A stretch of 14,683 bases of DNA, from NCBI GenBank assembly GCA_964640305.1, contig CAZXFF010000046.1, positions 1 through 14,683 on the forward strand, read 5' to 3'. The DNA is from Coprenecus sp964640305. Lineage in GTDB: Bacteria; Bacteroidota; Bacteroidia; Bacteroidales; UBA932. The translations under genes were made by a program, and so were the position numbers. The notes beneath the pieces were generated by a model. It had not been told where the DNA came from and did no database searches. It saw only the letters and a list, made by a program, of their open reading frames with translations. Below, piece by piece: positions 7,286-14,683 of the stretch (position 1 is the first letter of the stretch; every line of letters starts with the position of its first letter).

Positions 7286-8419
7286 TTATAGTGTATCCGC
7301 AGGATTTATAAGTTTATCCTGATAGTATACCTCATAATGGAGATGATTGCCGGTACTTCTTCCGGTACTGCCTACATACCCGATCAGATCGCCTCTCCTT
7401 ACCTGGTCACCTTTTTTCACTGCTATCTTCTGCATATGGGCATAGGCTGTCTTGTATCCGTTACCATGGTTTATCTTTACAAATTTCCCGTAGCCGCCGT
7501 TGCTCTTCGCGAATGTTATTGTCCCGTCCGCTGATGCGTAGATAGGAGTCATCCTGGGAGCTGCCATATCCACACCCTTGTGCGTATGCCTTTTTCTGGT
7601 GATCGGATGAATCCTTGTCCCGAATGGGGATGAAATCCTCACGTATTCTGTCGGGGATCCGTGAGGGATGCTGCTCTCTACCGATGTCTCTTCGGAAGAT
7701 CTGCCTGCAACTGCGACTTCGACTGCAGCTGCCGGCCTTTCTTCAGGAACGGAGACCGGATTGTCCCTTACCTCCTGCTCGGCCTGTGCCCTCGCTGCAT
7801 CAGCCTTAAGCATTGCCAGGAACTCGGAGTCCAGCGCCTGGGCTTTGACTTCCGTACCGGCAGCGTTCTGCCCGCTGTAAGGCTCAAGTACGACCTCCAC
7901 ACTTTCCATCACCTGCGGTTCCTCCGTATTGACCGGAGAAGCTTCCAGATTCCCGGCTATGACTTCCATTACTTCCGCAGCCTGACGCATCCGGTCCACA
8001 GTATCTTCGGAGTCACTCAGCACAGGCAGGAGTCTGTCTGAAGTAAGTCTTGAAACTGCCTCGATATCCCGTTTTATAATCTGCTTTTCCTGCCCGGAAG
8101 TGGAAACCACAGGGTAGATGTTCTGCTGTATCTTTCCGGAAACAGGCACAATGGGCATATCATCGTCGGAGGCCATAAGATCTACAATACCTTCTTCCTC
8201 TCTCAGGGCCTTCATGTAATTGCTCTTGAACCTGGCAAATGCATTTTCATATCTGGCCTTGAATTTACGGAACTCCTCTTCCCGGTCTTTTGCGAACTTT
8301 CCATAATCCGCTTCCCTCTCCTTCTTGAACTTATCGAATCCTGTTTCATTGTTCTGGGCCGACAGTGTAACGGCAAAAGCAAGGACTGCTGCAAATGCGA
8401 CTAATGTTTTCAGTTTCAT
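7286..8419 (-). CDS. M23 (LytM-type) metallopeptidase with N-terminal hendecad repeats
   Basis: This exported protein (377 residues) is predicted to cut or remodel peptidoglycan cross-bridges in the periplasm. Residues 1-21 form a Sec signal peptide (hydrophobic core, then LSAQ). Residues 28-71 carry four charged aromatic 11-residue repeats that should form a long helix. A low-complexity, acidic and alanine-rich middle (75-255) has no recognised domain. The C-terminal peptidase domain (about 260-370) retains the zinc ligands His280 and Asp284 (HKGVD) and His361 in HLH. The catalytic His359 and His328 (YAHM) are also present, so it looks enzymatically active rather than a degenerate EnvC/NlpD-like activator. 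It is monocistronic, with its own promoter upstream and a terminator 84 bp downstream. Its substrate bond is not predictable from sequence. Confidence 0.9.
   Translation of the reverse strand: MKLKTLVAFAAVLAFAVTLSAQNNETGFDKFKKEREADYGKFAKDREEEFRKFKARYENAFARFKSNYMKALREEEGIVDLMASDDDMPIVPVSGKIQQNIYPVVSTSGQEKQIIKRDIEAVSRLTSDRLLPVLSDSEDTVDRMRQAAEVMEVIAGNLEASPVNTEEPQVMESVEVVLEPYSGQNAAGTEVKAQALDSEFLAMLKADAARAQAEQEVRDNPVSVPEERPAAAVEVAVAGRSSEETSVESSIPHGSPTEYVRISSPFGTRIHPITRKRHTHKGVDMAAPRMTPIYASADGTITFAKSNGGYGKFVKINHGNGYKTAYAHMQKIAVKKGDQVRRGDLIGYVGSTGRSTGNHLHYEVYYQDKLINPADTL
8207..8338 (-). repeat. Four 11-residue repeats in the M23 protein
   Basis: Residues 28-71 of the M23 protein contain [F/Y]xxF pairs at 28/31, 39/42, 50/53 and 61/64, an exact 11-residue period. 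The first units read FDKFKKEREAD and YGKFAKDREEE; the later two are more diverged. The spacing corresponds to a hendecad, the pattern of right-handed coiled coils or of an amphipathic helix with an aromatic stripe. Confidence 0.8.
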
Positions 8420-8465
8420 AGCTGGAATATTTAATGGCTTTAATAGTGAATGTCCGTGTATGTGA

Positions 8466-8496
8466 CAAAGTTAGTTCATTTATCTGTATCTGCAAT
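8466..8496 (-). promoter_or_regulatory. Promoter of the M23 peptidase gene
   Basis: On the minus strand ATTG (8496-8493), 19 bp, then TAACTTTG (8473-8466): a perfect Bacteroidetes -7 box with a one-mismatch -33 box at the canonical spacing. It would give a leader of about 40 nt before the ATG at 8419. Confidence 0.7.
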
Positions 8497-8555
8497 TCAT
8501 CCTGGATTTAAGACGTCTCGGCAATATAGCAGAATCCTTTGAAAAATATGTTTCG

Positions 8556-8563
8556 TACTTTTG
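8556..8563 (+). promoter_or_regulatory. Probable -7 box of the MFS transporter gene
   Basis: TACTTTTG matches TAnnTTTG exactly, 46 bp before the ATG at 8610. The nearest TTTG upstream (8538-8541) is only 14 bp away, so the -33 element is not canonical and the promoter may need an activator. This element and the divergent M23 promoter share the 190-bp intergenic region 8420-8609. Confidence 0.5.
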
Positions 8564-8609
8564 CTTTTCGGAAATTGCACATATTGTAACATTTTAAGAA
8601 ACATATACG

Positions 8610-9982
8610 ATGAAAGAGAAACCGGATTTGAGTTTTTGGAAACTGTGGAACATCAGTTTCGGATTTTTCGGCGTACAGATAGCATACGCCCTTCAAAGCG
8701 CCAACATAAGCCGAATATTCTCAACCCTCGGGGCAGACCCGCATTCCCTGAGTTATTTCTGGATACTCCCGCCTCTCGCAGGAATCATCGTACAGCCCAT
8801 CGTAGGGGCAGCCAGTGACAAGACATGGACAAGATTCGGAAGAAGGATTCCGTATCTGTTCATAGGATCACTCATTGCAGTAATCGTAATGTGTCTGCTG
8901 CCGAATGCAGGAAGCTTCAACATGACCGTACAGACAGCCATGATATTCGGACTGATCGCCCTGATGTTCCTGGACACCTCCATCAACATGGCCATGCAGC
9001 CGTTCAAGATGATGGTAGGCGACATGGTCAACGAAAAGCAGAAGACCCTCGCATATTCCATACAGAGTTTCCTCTGCAATGCCGGAAGTGTCGTCGGATT
9101 CCTCTTCCCCTATATTTTTGCCTTCTTAGGCATAAGCAATGTGGCAGAAAAAGGCATTGTCCCGGATTCGGTCATCTTTTCTTTCTATATAGGTGCGGCA
9201 ATCCTTATACTGTGCGTAATCTACACGACAGTTAAAGTCAAGGAGATGCCTCCGAAGGAATATGCTGAATACCATGGCATAACCGAGACCGAAGAAAAAG
9301 AGAAGACAAACATGCTGAAACTGCTGGTCAAGGCTCCCAAGACATTCTGGACAGTCGGTCTGGTTCAGTTCTTCTGCTGGGCAGCATTCATGTTCATGTG
9401 GACATATACCAACGGCAGCATAGCATACAACGTATTCGATGCCCCCACTACCGTTTCTACTGCNNNNNNNNNNCTGCAAACGGAATCTCCAGAGTAGTGC
9501 TGGATACTGCCAGCCAGGAATACCAGGCAGCCGGGAACTGGGTCGGTGTCCTGTTTGCCGTGCAGGCCATAGGATCAGTGCTGTGGGCCATCTGCATCCC
9601 TCTTTTCAAAAACAGGAAACTGGTTTATTCCCTTAGCCTTGTCCTTGGTGGAATCGGATTCATTTCCACCTTCTTCGTGCATAACCAGTACCTCATGTTC
9701 GTTCCTTTCCTCCTCATCGGATGTGCATGGGCCGCAATGCTGGCGCTGCCTTTCACAATCCTTACAAACTCCCTTAAAGGCTCCCACATGGGTACTTATC
9801 TCGGCCTTTTCAACGGAACGATTTGCATTCCTCAGATCTGCGCTGCAGCACTGGGAGGGACCATTCTATCATCATTGACAAAAGAAGGCATGTTGCCTCC
9901 TGAGATAAAGATGCTTGTCCTCGCAGGGATATTCCTGATTATAGGAGCCTGCTGCGTGGCACTTGTAAAAGAGAACAAATAA
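8610..9982 (+). CDS. MFS sugar transporter (SLC45/sucrose or GPH-like), interrupted by assembly gap
   Basis: This inner-membrane major facilitator of about 452 residues probably imports a sugar or oligosaccharide. The N-terminal half starts with a Bacteroidetes sugar-porter pattern (FWKLWNISFGFFGVQIAYAL, 9-28). Between helices 2 and 3 is the MFS signature GAASDKTWTRFGRR (66-79). The frame stays open to the N-gap at 9464-9473 and resumes in another frame as ANGISRVVLDTASQEYQ..., with further helices and a natural stop. The shift is explained by the arbitrary gap length, so this should be treated as an intact gene, not a pseudogene. The substrate is not shown by sequence. Proximity to the galactan/galactose genes suggests galactose or galacto-oligosaccharide. 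Its stop is 25 bp from the convergent TonB receptor gene. Confidence 0.88.
9464..9473. other. Scaffold gap (10 N) inside the MFS gene
   Basis: Ten Ns join two contigs. The sequence before the gap ends in CTGC and the sequence after it begins with CTGC. Merging this overlap gives a continuous reading frame (T-V-S-T-A-N-G-I-S) of 453 codons including the stop, so the real gap may be zero or negative in length. Confidence 0.9.
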
Positions 9983-10007
9983 CCGCACAGCAGACTTTCA
10001 CCTATCA

Positions 10008-12317
10008 TCAGTACACCAGTTTGATTCCGGCGAAATACGTTCTGGGCATACCCGGTCCGTAGATATAGCCGGAATCCCTGTCAGGACCCTTGTCAAAGTC
10101 TTTCTGGTAGGAATTCAGGATATTCCCCACGCCTGCATTCAGCTGCAGTGTGATTGATTTGTACAGTTTGAAGTCATAGGTGACCTTGAAATTGAGTTCA
10201 TAGAACCGGGGGGTCAGTTCCGTACGGTTCTGCTCTATGACTCCCTTATGGTGCTCTACAAGCATTCTCCCTGTATATGTCCCGCTCAGGATCAGTGACA
10301 GCGGTGTTATCGGATTCACTGAAGTGGTAAAATATCCGTAGGCTTCAGGCGTCCTGAACATGCGCTTTTCCGCAGGAACATCCCCTTCTTCGCTCCAGAC
10401 ACGTGCCTCCCTGTACTCTGCTTTCTGCAAAGTGAATCCGGCCTGCAGCTGCCATATATTCCTCCAGGCTACCTTTCCTTCCACTGTACCTCCATACACC
10501 CTCGCACCTGACTCGTTGTACCTCTCCTTGATCAGGATTCCGTCCTCATAGCCTATCTCCCTGAGTGCAAACACATTTTCCAGACTAGTGAAGAATCCTT
10601 CCACGAGCAGGTTCATCTGCCAGTCCCCTTTCTGAAGATACATATCGGCTGAAACGCTGGCACTGTGCGACCTTTCCACATCCAGATCCTTGGCCAGACG
10701 GATTATGGATACCGTTCCGCCCACATTGTCTATATGCAGATCTTCGTCGAAGGCCTGGGGAGCCCTGAAGCCCGAAGAATAGCTTGCGCGCAGGTTTATG
10801 TTTTCGATGGGATTGTAACGGAGGGTGGCCCTGGGGCTGAATACCACCTTCCGGATCAGGTTATGCTTGTCAAGACGGCCACCCAGAAGGATACCGACCT
10901 TGTCGTTCTTCCACTCATTCTGCAGAAATGCACTTGCCGTATATGTATTCTGGCGAAGATCCCTGTCGTAGCCTTTCATTACATCGTGGAGAATATCCTG
11001 GTTGAATTCTATACCGGCAGTCAGATCCGCCGGGAGGAAAAGGCATTTGTTGAAATGGAAGTCATACTGTGTGCCGGCCACATAAGTAAGGTCTTTTGTT
11101 GCTCCGTATGCATTCAGGTCCTGCCCTGAACCGTAATAGCTTTCCCTGTCCACATGCTGCGCCGATGCGAACACGCTTAGCCTGTGCCTTTCGTTAGGGG
11201 CAAAATAGTCGAATTTGACTCCTCCGGTATTGATGCTGTGGAGAACTTGCTCCGCAATATCCGCCTCATGGGGAGGACGGTCAAGCATATTCCCCCCACG
11301 CCTGTTCTCATTGAGATGATGGTATTCGAATGTTATCCTGGAATACGGACTTGTCTTGATATACGAACGCGTACCCAATGTCTGGGAATTGATTCTGGGC
11401 AATTCTGTATATCCGTCCCCGTTGGCATCGTATCCATCCCTCTGCCTGTTCTGGCCGAAGACCGCTATACCCATTTTGTAGTCATCAGAGACTATGGAGG
11501 CATTCAGGGACGTATTGTTTTCCCCCGAACCTGTCCCCCCGATATTCGTATATGTATGCGACAGCTGGGCACTGTTGTTCTGCGGTTCTTTTGTAATGAT
11601 ATTGATAGTCCCTGCAATGGCGGAAGAGCCGAACAGTGCAGACCCGCCTCCTCTCATGACCTCTACCCTGTCCACCATGCTCACGGGAAGCTGTTCTATG
11701 CCGTACACACTGGAAAGTGCACTGAAAACAGGTCTTGAGTCAATCAGTATCTGGGTATAAGGACCATCCAGCCCGTTTATGCGCACCTGCTGGAATCCGC
11801 AGTTCTGGCAATTGTTTTCAACCCTCACGCCCGGCTGGAATACTATGGCCGATGCTACCGAAGACGCATTCACCTGCTCAAACTGCACGGGAGTCATAAC
11901 GTTTACTATTGTAGGAGCCATCTTTCGGGTGGTCTCGCTCCTGTTGGCCGAAACGACAATTTCATCCAGCAAGGTAACGTCTTCTTCTATCTCGAAATTG
12001 ATTTCAAGGGTAACTCCCTTCTTAAGGACAACATCCTTTGTCTGTGTCTTGTAACCGACAAAAGAAGCTACCACGGTGAACTCCCCTTCCGGGAGGTTTT
12101 TCATAAAATAATGTCCTGTAGCATCGGTTGCGGCATTTATGACTGTACCTTTCAGGAAAATATTTACATACGGCATATGTTCACCGGTATTCTTGTCGGT
12201 AACATGGCCTATTATATTGGCGTCGGATTTGTCGAGTTTGGGATAATTTGCCTGACCGTAGACGGCTAAAGGCATAAGCGACAGAATGGCTGTCAGGATA
12301 ATTAAGGTTCTTTTCAT
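10008..12317 (-). CDS. TonB-dependent outer-membrane receptor, CarboxypepD_reg-like + plug + barrel
   Basis: This 769-residue receptor imports a ligand across the outer membrane using TonB energy. It has a signal peptide (1-22, ending VYGQA) and a carboxypeptidase-regulatory-like domain (about 35-112: IIGHVTDKNTGEHMPYVNI...). A plug follows (about 125-245: EIVVSANRSET, then GVRVENNCQNCGF, QVRINGLDGPYTQILIDSRPV and DRVEVMRGGGSALFGSSAIAGTINI), then a beta-barrel to the C-terminal aromatic residue. It is too short for a SusC (about 1,000 residues) and has no SusD partner, so glycan import is unlikely. The plug's Cys170 and Cys173 (CxxC) and the upstream His-rich gene suggest a metal or metal complex; that is inference. 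I chose the ATG at 12317 because the signal peptide starts there; a further ATG ten codons upstream adds no signal. No promoter or riboswitch was recognised between it and the upstream gene. Confidence 0.9.
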   Translation of the reverse strand: MKRTLIILTAILSLMPLAVYGQANYPKLDKSDANIIGHVTDKNTGEHMPYVNIFLKGTVINAATDATGHYFMKNLPEGEFTVVASFVGYKTQTKDVVLKKGVTLEINFEIEEDVTLLDEIVVSANRSETTRKMAPTIVNVMTPVQFEQVNASSVASAIVFQPGVRVENNCQNCGFQQVRINGLDGPYTQILIDSRPVFSALSSVYGIEQLPVSMVDRVEVMRGGGSALFGSSAIAGTINIITKEPQNNSAQLSHTYTNIGGTGSGENNTSLNASIVSDDYKMGIAVFGQNRQRDGYDANGDGYTELPRINSQTLGTRSYIKTSPYSRITFEYHHLNENRRGGNMLDRPPHEADIAEQVLHSINTGGVKFDYFAPNERHRLSVFASAQHVDRESYYGSGQDLNAYGATKDLTYVAGTQYDFHFNKCLFLPADLTAGIEFNQDILHDVMKGYDRDLRQNTYTASAFLQNEWKNDKVGILLGGRLDKHNLIRKVVFSPRATLRYNPIENINLRASYSSGFRAPQAFDEDLHIDNVGGTVSIIRLAKDLDVERSHSASVSADMYLQKGDWQMNLLVEGFFTSLENVFALREIGYEDGILIKERYNESGARVYGGTVEGKVAWRNIWQLQAGFTLQKAEYREARVWSEEGDVPAEKRMFRTPEAYGYFTTSVNPITPLSLILSGTYTGRMLVEHHKGVIEQNRTELTPRFYELNFKVTYDFKLYKSITLQLNAGVGNILNSYQKDFDKGPDRDSGYIYGPGMPRTYFAGIKLVY

Positions 12318-12445
12318 TTCTGTTTCTGGATTTATAATATGCTGCAAGTACGGGACGGCACGTCAATGTACAGTACCGGACAGCAACTGTAAATAATGAT
12401 TGCATAGACTGCCGCAATGAATTGTTGCAGAGTCTGGAATACTTA
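12318..12445 (-). other. 128-bp spacer between His-rich gene and TonB receptor gene
   Basis: No clear Bacteroidetes promoter is seen here, so the receptor may be co-transcribed with the His-rich gene. An imperfect 22-bp palindrome (CTGCCGCAAT at 12409-12418 and ATTGTTGCAG at 12421-12430, 8 of 10 positions pairing) lies just after the His-rich stop. It could be an RNA hairpin or an operator. No cobalamin or other known riboswitch elements were recognised. Confidence 0.4.
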
Positions 12446-12796
12446 CTATGAAAACAGAAATGAAGGAGGCCCCCTTCGGGTTTCGGAATGGACTGTGGAT
12501 GACTGGTATCCTTCTGTCTCGGAAGGTACAGGGAATACTGCGGTTACTTCAGTATAGAGTTCCGGAATTCCGGTGAAGAGGATTTCCCCGTCGGTGTGGA
12601 AAATCGAAAGCTGCTGTATAGTCTCGGCCTCATTGCCTTCATGCTCATGGCCATTCTGGAAAGGGTGCGAATGGACAATCCTGCACCCGTCCACGATATG
12701 GGTGTGAGGGAACAGCGATATGCTGCCCGTATATGCAATGAACAGCACGGGCAGCAGCAGCTTTATGCAAATATGTTCCCTTATGAACTTTCTCAT
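12446..12796 (-). CDS. Small His-rich exported or membrane-anchored protein, probable metal-binding partner of the TonB receptor
   Basis: This 116-residue protein of no named family has a basic N-terminus (MRKFIREH) and a single hydrophobic segment (about 10-29), so it is exported or anchored in the inner membrane. A histidine cluster follows at 31-52: HTH, then VDG, then VHSHP, then HEHEG, giving six histidines in three HxH pairs. Two more lie at 67 and 103. The C-terminus ends RRGPPSFLFS. HxH clusters of this kind bind Zn, Cu or Ni. It is transcribed toward the TonB receptor gene 128 bp downstream. I recall similar short proteins beside TonB receptors in other Bacteroidales but could not check this. 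The ATG at 12796 is preferred because a perfect promoter lies 10 bp upstream; the longer frame to 12883 would start before it. Confidence 0.78.
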   Translation of the reverse strand: MRKFIREHICIKLLLPVLFIAYTGSISLFPHTHIVDGCRIVHSHPFQNGHEHEGNEAETIQQLSIFHTDGEILFTGIPELYTEVTAVFPVPSETEGYQSSTVHSETRRGPPSFLFS

Positions 12797-12806
12797 GATG
12801 CAGGTA

Positions 12807-12837
12807 CAAAAGTAATAGATTAATTTTCTCCCGCAAT
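12807..12837 (-). promoter_or_regulatory. Promoter of the His-rich / TonB receptor unit
   Basis: On the minus strand ATTG (12837-12834) is followed after 19 bp by TACTTTTG (12814-12807), a perfect -7 box. The -7 box ends 10 bp before the ATG at 12796, so the transcript should have almost no leader. It shares the ATTG form of the -33 box with the M23 promoter. Confidence 0.75.
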
Positions 12838-12888
12838 CATTATTTCTTGTTATTCGAGCATAGGCAAGCCTGTGGCCAGTCAAGGCAG

Positions 12889-14683
12889 CTACTCCGATTT
12901 AAGGTTACGTACGGGATTTTCGCTGGCAGCCTTCCAGCTCTGCCAAGCCACAGTTAGGATGGTAAGGACTGAAAAGACAGCCAATACGGGAAGGAATATC
13001 CAACCAGGAAATGCAATCCGGTCCGCAAAGCCGTCCAGCCAGTTCCCTCCGAAATACACCGTTACCGGTACAGCCAGAATAAAACTTATTCCCAGGATAA
13101 TCATATAGGACCTGATGAAATTGCGGATTATCCCCGCTGTATCGGAGCCCATTACTTTGCGTACGGCTATTTCTTTCCTGCGGGATTCACTGTCGAACAT
13201 TACGAGACAGAACACCCCTATCATGCTGATAAGGATTGCAATCAGGCAGAATGACGCAATCATTACTGTCAGATTGTGTTCTGCGGAATAGGTCTTCATG
13301 AAGAGTCCGTCACTCGTAAGCAGTTCGAAAGGATAGTCCTTCTCGATTTCCTGAAGGACTGACTGAACCTCTTTCTCTACCTGGGCCTGGTCCGCTCCGG
13401 CCTCAATGCGGATATAAGCCACATCGTCATGAGAATCATGCTCATTACCTTTCGGATCATAAACAAAGGCCATTGGAGATATGGATTTCCGCAGCGATGC
13501 CGCATTGATGTCTTCTGTAAATCCTATAATCTCCCCGCCCCTGTCGGTAATCCGGTCTTCCATAGAGACCCCGAAGGTCCTCCTTGCACAGTCGTTGAGT
13601 ATCCAGCAATTCTCATCTCCTTTACGGAAATCCCTGCCTTCTGTAATATCCGCACCTATAGTCTCCATAAAACCGTCCCATACGGTCACTATATTCATGG
13701 AGAACTGCTCCCCTTTCATCTCCACACCCCATGTCATGATGTCGTCGGATGAAGACAGGATGTAAGAAGCGTACGAGACTTTTTCCACACCTGGAATATT
13801 CTCCACACTGTTCCGGAAAAATTCATAATCGGAATCAGAAAAAAGCCCGTCCGTCCTGACAGTCATGATACGGTCTTTGTCAAAACCCAGATCCGCATCC
13901 CGAAGATGCCTGTTCTGCAGGAATATTATGCCTATACAGGAAGCCAGTGCAAAAGATACGAAGAACTGGAAACCGACCAGGAAACTCCGGATCCTGCGGC
14001 CTTTCGGGGAAAGGGCGAAATTGCCTTTAAGGGCAAGGGCAGGCGGGAATGACGTAATGTAAAGAGCCGGATAGATTCCTGACAGGATACCTGCCAGAAC
14101 AGCTGTCCCCAGCGTAATGACAAACACCGGAATCTGCCCATGCAGGGATATTTCCGGGTCGATCAGTCCGGCTACTGCGGTATTTTTCAACGCCAGCACG
14201 GACATTACCGAAAGAATCCAGGCAATTACGGCTACGGAAAGTGACTCCCCGATTATTCCGGTGCACAATTTCAAACGGGAACTGCCCAATACCTTCATTG
14301 TATTCATGCTTCTTACCCTCATAGGGGACAACGCAGTATTGAAATTCATCATATTGATACAGGCTATCAGAAGCACCATAACCGCTACTGCCAGGAATAT
14401 CAGCAGCCGTGAAGGTTCCGTCTTTGGAAACGAATCGAAAATGGCCGGTTCCGAGAAATGCAACGATTTCAGATCCGTAAACAATACTCCCCCGATGTTC
14501 CTTTTCGCGAAATAGTCATCGCTCTTCATTATCTCCTCCAATATCAGAGATGCTACCGGTTCCGTATCAGCACCTGGCCTGAAACGGGCCAGCATATTGT
14601 AATTGAAGGAGCCCCAATTGTTATCTACGCTGAATTCAACTTGCAAATGCAACAGAATTCTGATTAATAATTTGTTTAAATTT
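12889..14683 (-). CDS. MacB/FtsX-like ABC transporter permease, 5'-truncated
   Basis: This is the C-terminal three quarters of a large inner-membrane permease of the MacB/FtsX class, about 598 codons present. The frame stays open to the window edge, so the start is missing. Full-length relatives are close to 800 residues, so roughly 200 are absent. Counting from the codon at 14652, there are four hydrophobic helices near 82-104, 131-154, 172-195 and 222-245. A large periplasmic MacB_PCD-like domain follows (about 250-460), then a second FtsX domain with helices near 468-493, 513-537 and 554-578. The characteristic SRRKEIAVRKVMGS lies after the first helix of that domain. Such permeases pair with an ATPase and act in lipoprotein or peptide export or envelope stress, usually in tandem arrays. 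The ATPase is not in the window, so the substrate is unknown. Confidence 0.88.
   Translation of the reverse strand, partial: NLNKLLIRILLHLQVEFSVDNNWGSFNYNMLARFRPGADTEPVASLILEEIMKSDDYFAKRNIGGVLFTDLKSLHFSEPAIFDSFPKTEPSRLLIFLAVAVMVLLIACINMMNFNTALSPMRVRSMNTMKVLGSSRLKLCTGIIGESLSVAVIAWILSVMSVLALKNTAVAGLIDPEISLHGQIPVFVITLGTAVLAGILSGIYPALYITSFPPALALKGNFALSPKGRRIRSFLVGFQFFVSFALASCIGIIFLQNRHLRDADLGFDKDRIMTVRTDGLFSDSDYEFFRNSVENIPGVEKVSYASYILSSSDDIMTWGVEMKGEQFSMNIVTVWDGFMETIGADITEGRDFRKGDENCWILNDCARRTFGVSMEDRITDRGGEIIGFTEDINAASLRKSISPMAFVYDPKGNEHDSHDDVAYIRIEAGADQAQVEKEVQSVLQEIEKDYPFELLTSDGLFMKTYSAEHNLTVMIASFCLIAILISMIGVFCLVMFDSESRRKEIAVRKVMGSDTAGIIRNFIRSYMIILGISFILAVPVTVYFGGNWLDGFADRIAFPGWIFLPVLAVFSVLTILTVAWQSWKAASENPVRNLKSE

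Noticed and set aside
8610..9982. MFS gene as a frameshifted pseudogene
   Set aside because: The frame change coincides exactly with the N-run of arbitrary length, and merging the flanking CTGC copies restores one full-length frame.
10008..12317. SusC-type glycan importer
   Set aside because: At 769 residues it is too short, has no SusD neighbour, and the plug motif belongs to the smaller metal or cofactor-type receptors.
12318..12445. Cobalamin riboswitch upstream of the TonB receptor
   Set aside because: No B12-box or other conserved riboswitch core was recognised in the 128-bp spacer; only an imperfect palindrome is present.
12797..12883. Longer N-terminus for the His-rich protein starting at 12883
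   Set aside because: It would start upstream of the perfect promoter and place 29 non-hydrophobic residues before the signal-like segment; the ATG at 12796 fits both.
1..14683. CRISPR array, tRNA genes, insertion sequences or prophage
   Set aside because: No regularly spaced direct repeats, cloverleaf sequences, transposase motifs or phage genes were seen on either strand.

Overview
The window looks like a 14.7 kb contig from a member of the Bacteroidetes, most likely Bacteroidales from a gut-type habitat. The evidence is as follows. Promoters match the phylum-specific TTTG / N19 / TAnnTTTG pattern. Start codons follow AT-rich leaders rather than Shine-Dalgarno sequences. There is a lipoprotein glycoside hydrolase pair (GH53 and GH2), a carboxypeptidase-regulatory-domain TonB receptor, and a MacB/FtsX-like permease. 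The left edge is the first bases of a 16S rRNA gene, where assemblies usually break. A 10-N scaffold gap lies inside the sugar transporter. The right edge cuts the permease gene.

Layout. Positions 1-181 hold the 16S 5' end (minus strand), its leader and a strong rRNA promoter. An A-tract array separates this from a divergent pair of half-size chromate-transporter (CHR) genes (225-1315, plus). A plus-strand run follows at 1372-7159: GH53 endo-galactanase lipoprotein, GH2 beta-galactosidase, galactokinase (galK) and aldose 1-epimerase (galM), with gaps of 6, 11 and 17 bp. This reads as one operon that would cut beta-1,4-galactan, release galactose, interconvert its anomers and phosphorylate it. 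No SusC/SusD pair accompanies it here. A strong hairpin terminator (7163-7202) separates it from a minus-strand M23 (LytM) peptidase with an 11-residue repeat near its N-terminus (7286-8419). An MFS transporter of the sucrose/SLC45 or GPH-like type (8610-9982, plus) diverges from the peptidase and may serve the same sugar pathway.

The last part is all on the minus strand: a partial two-FtsX-domain permease (12889-14683), a small histidine-rich exported or membrane-anchored protein (12446-12796) with its own clear promoter, and a 769-residue TonB-dependent receptor (10008-12317) with an N-C-Q-N-C-G-F motif in its plug. The last two look like a transition-metal uptake module of uncertain substrate. 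They are my best candidate for a poorly described system.

No tRNA, CRISPR array, insertion sequence or phage gene was seen. Gene-free stretches are all under about 210 bp and are described below.
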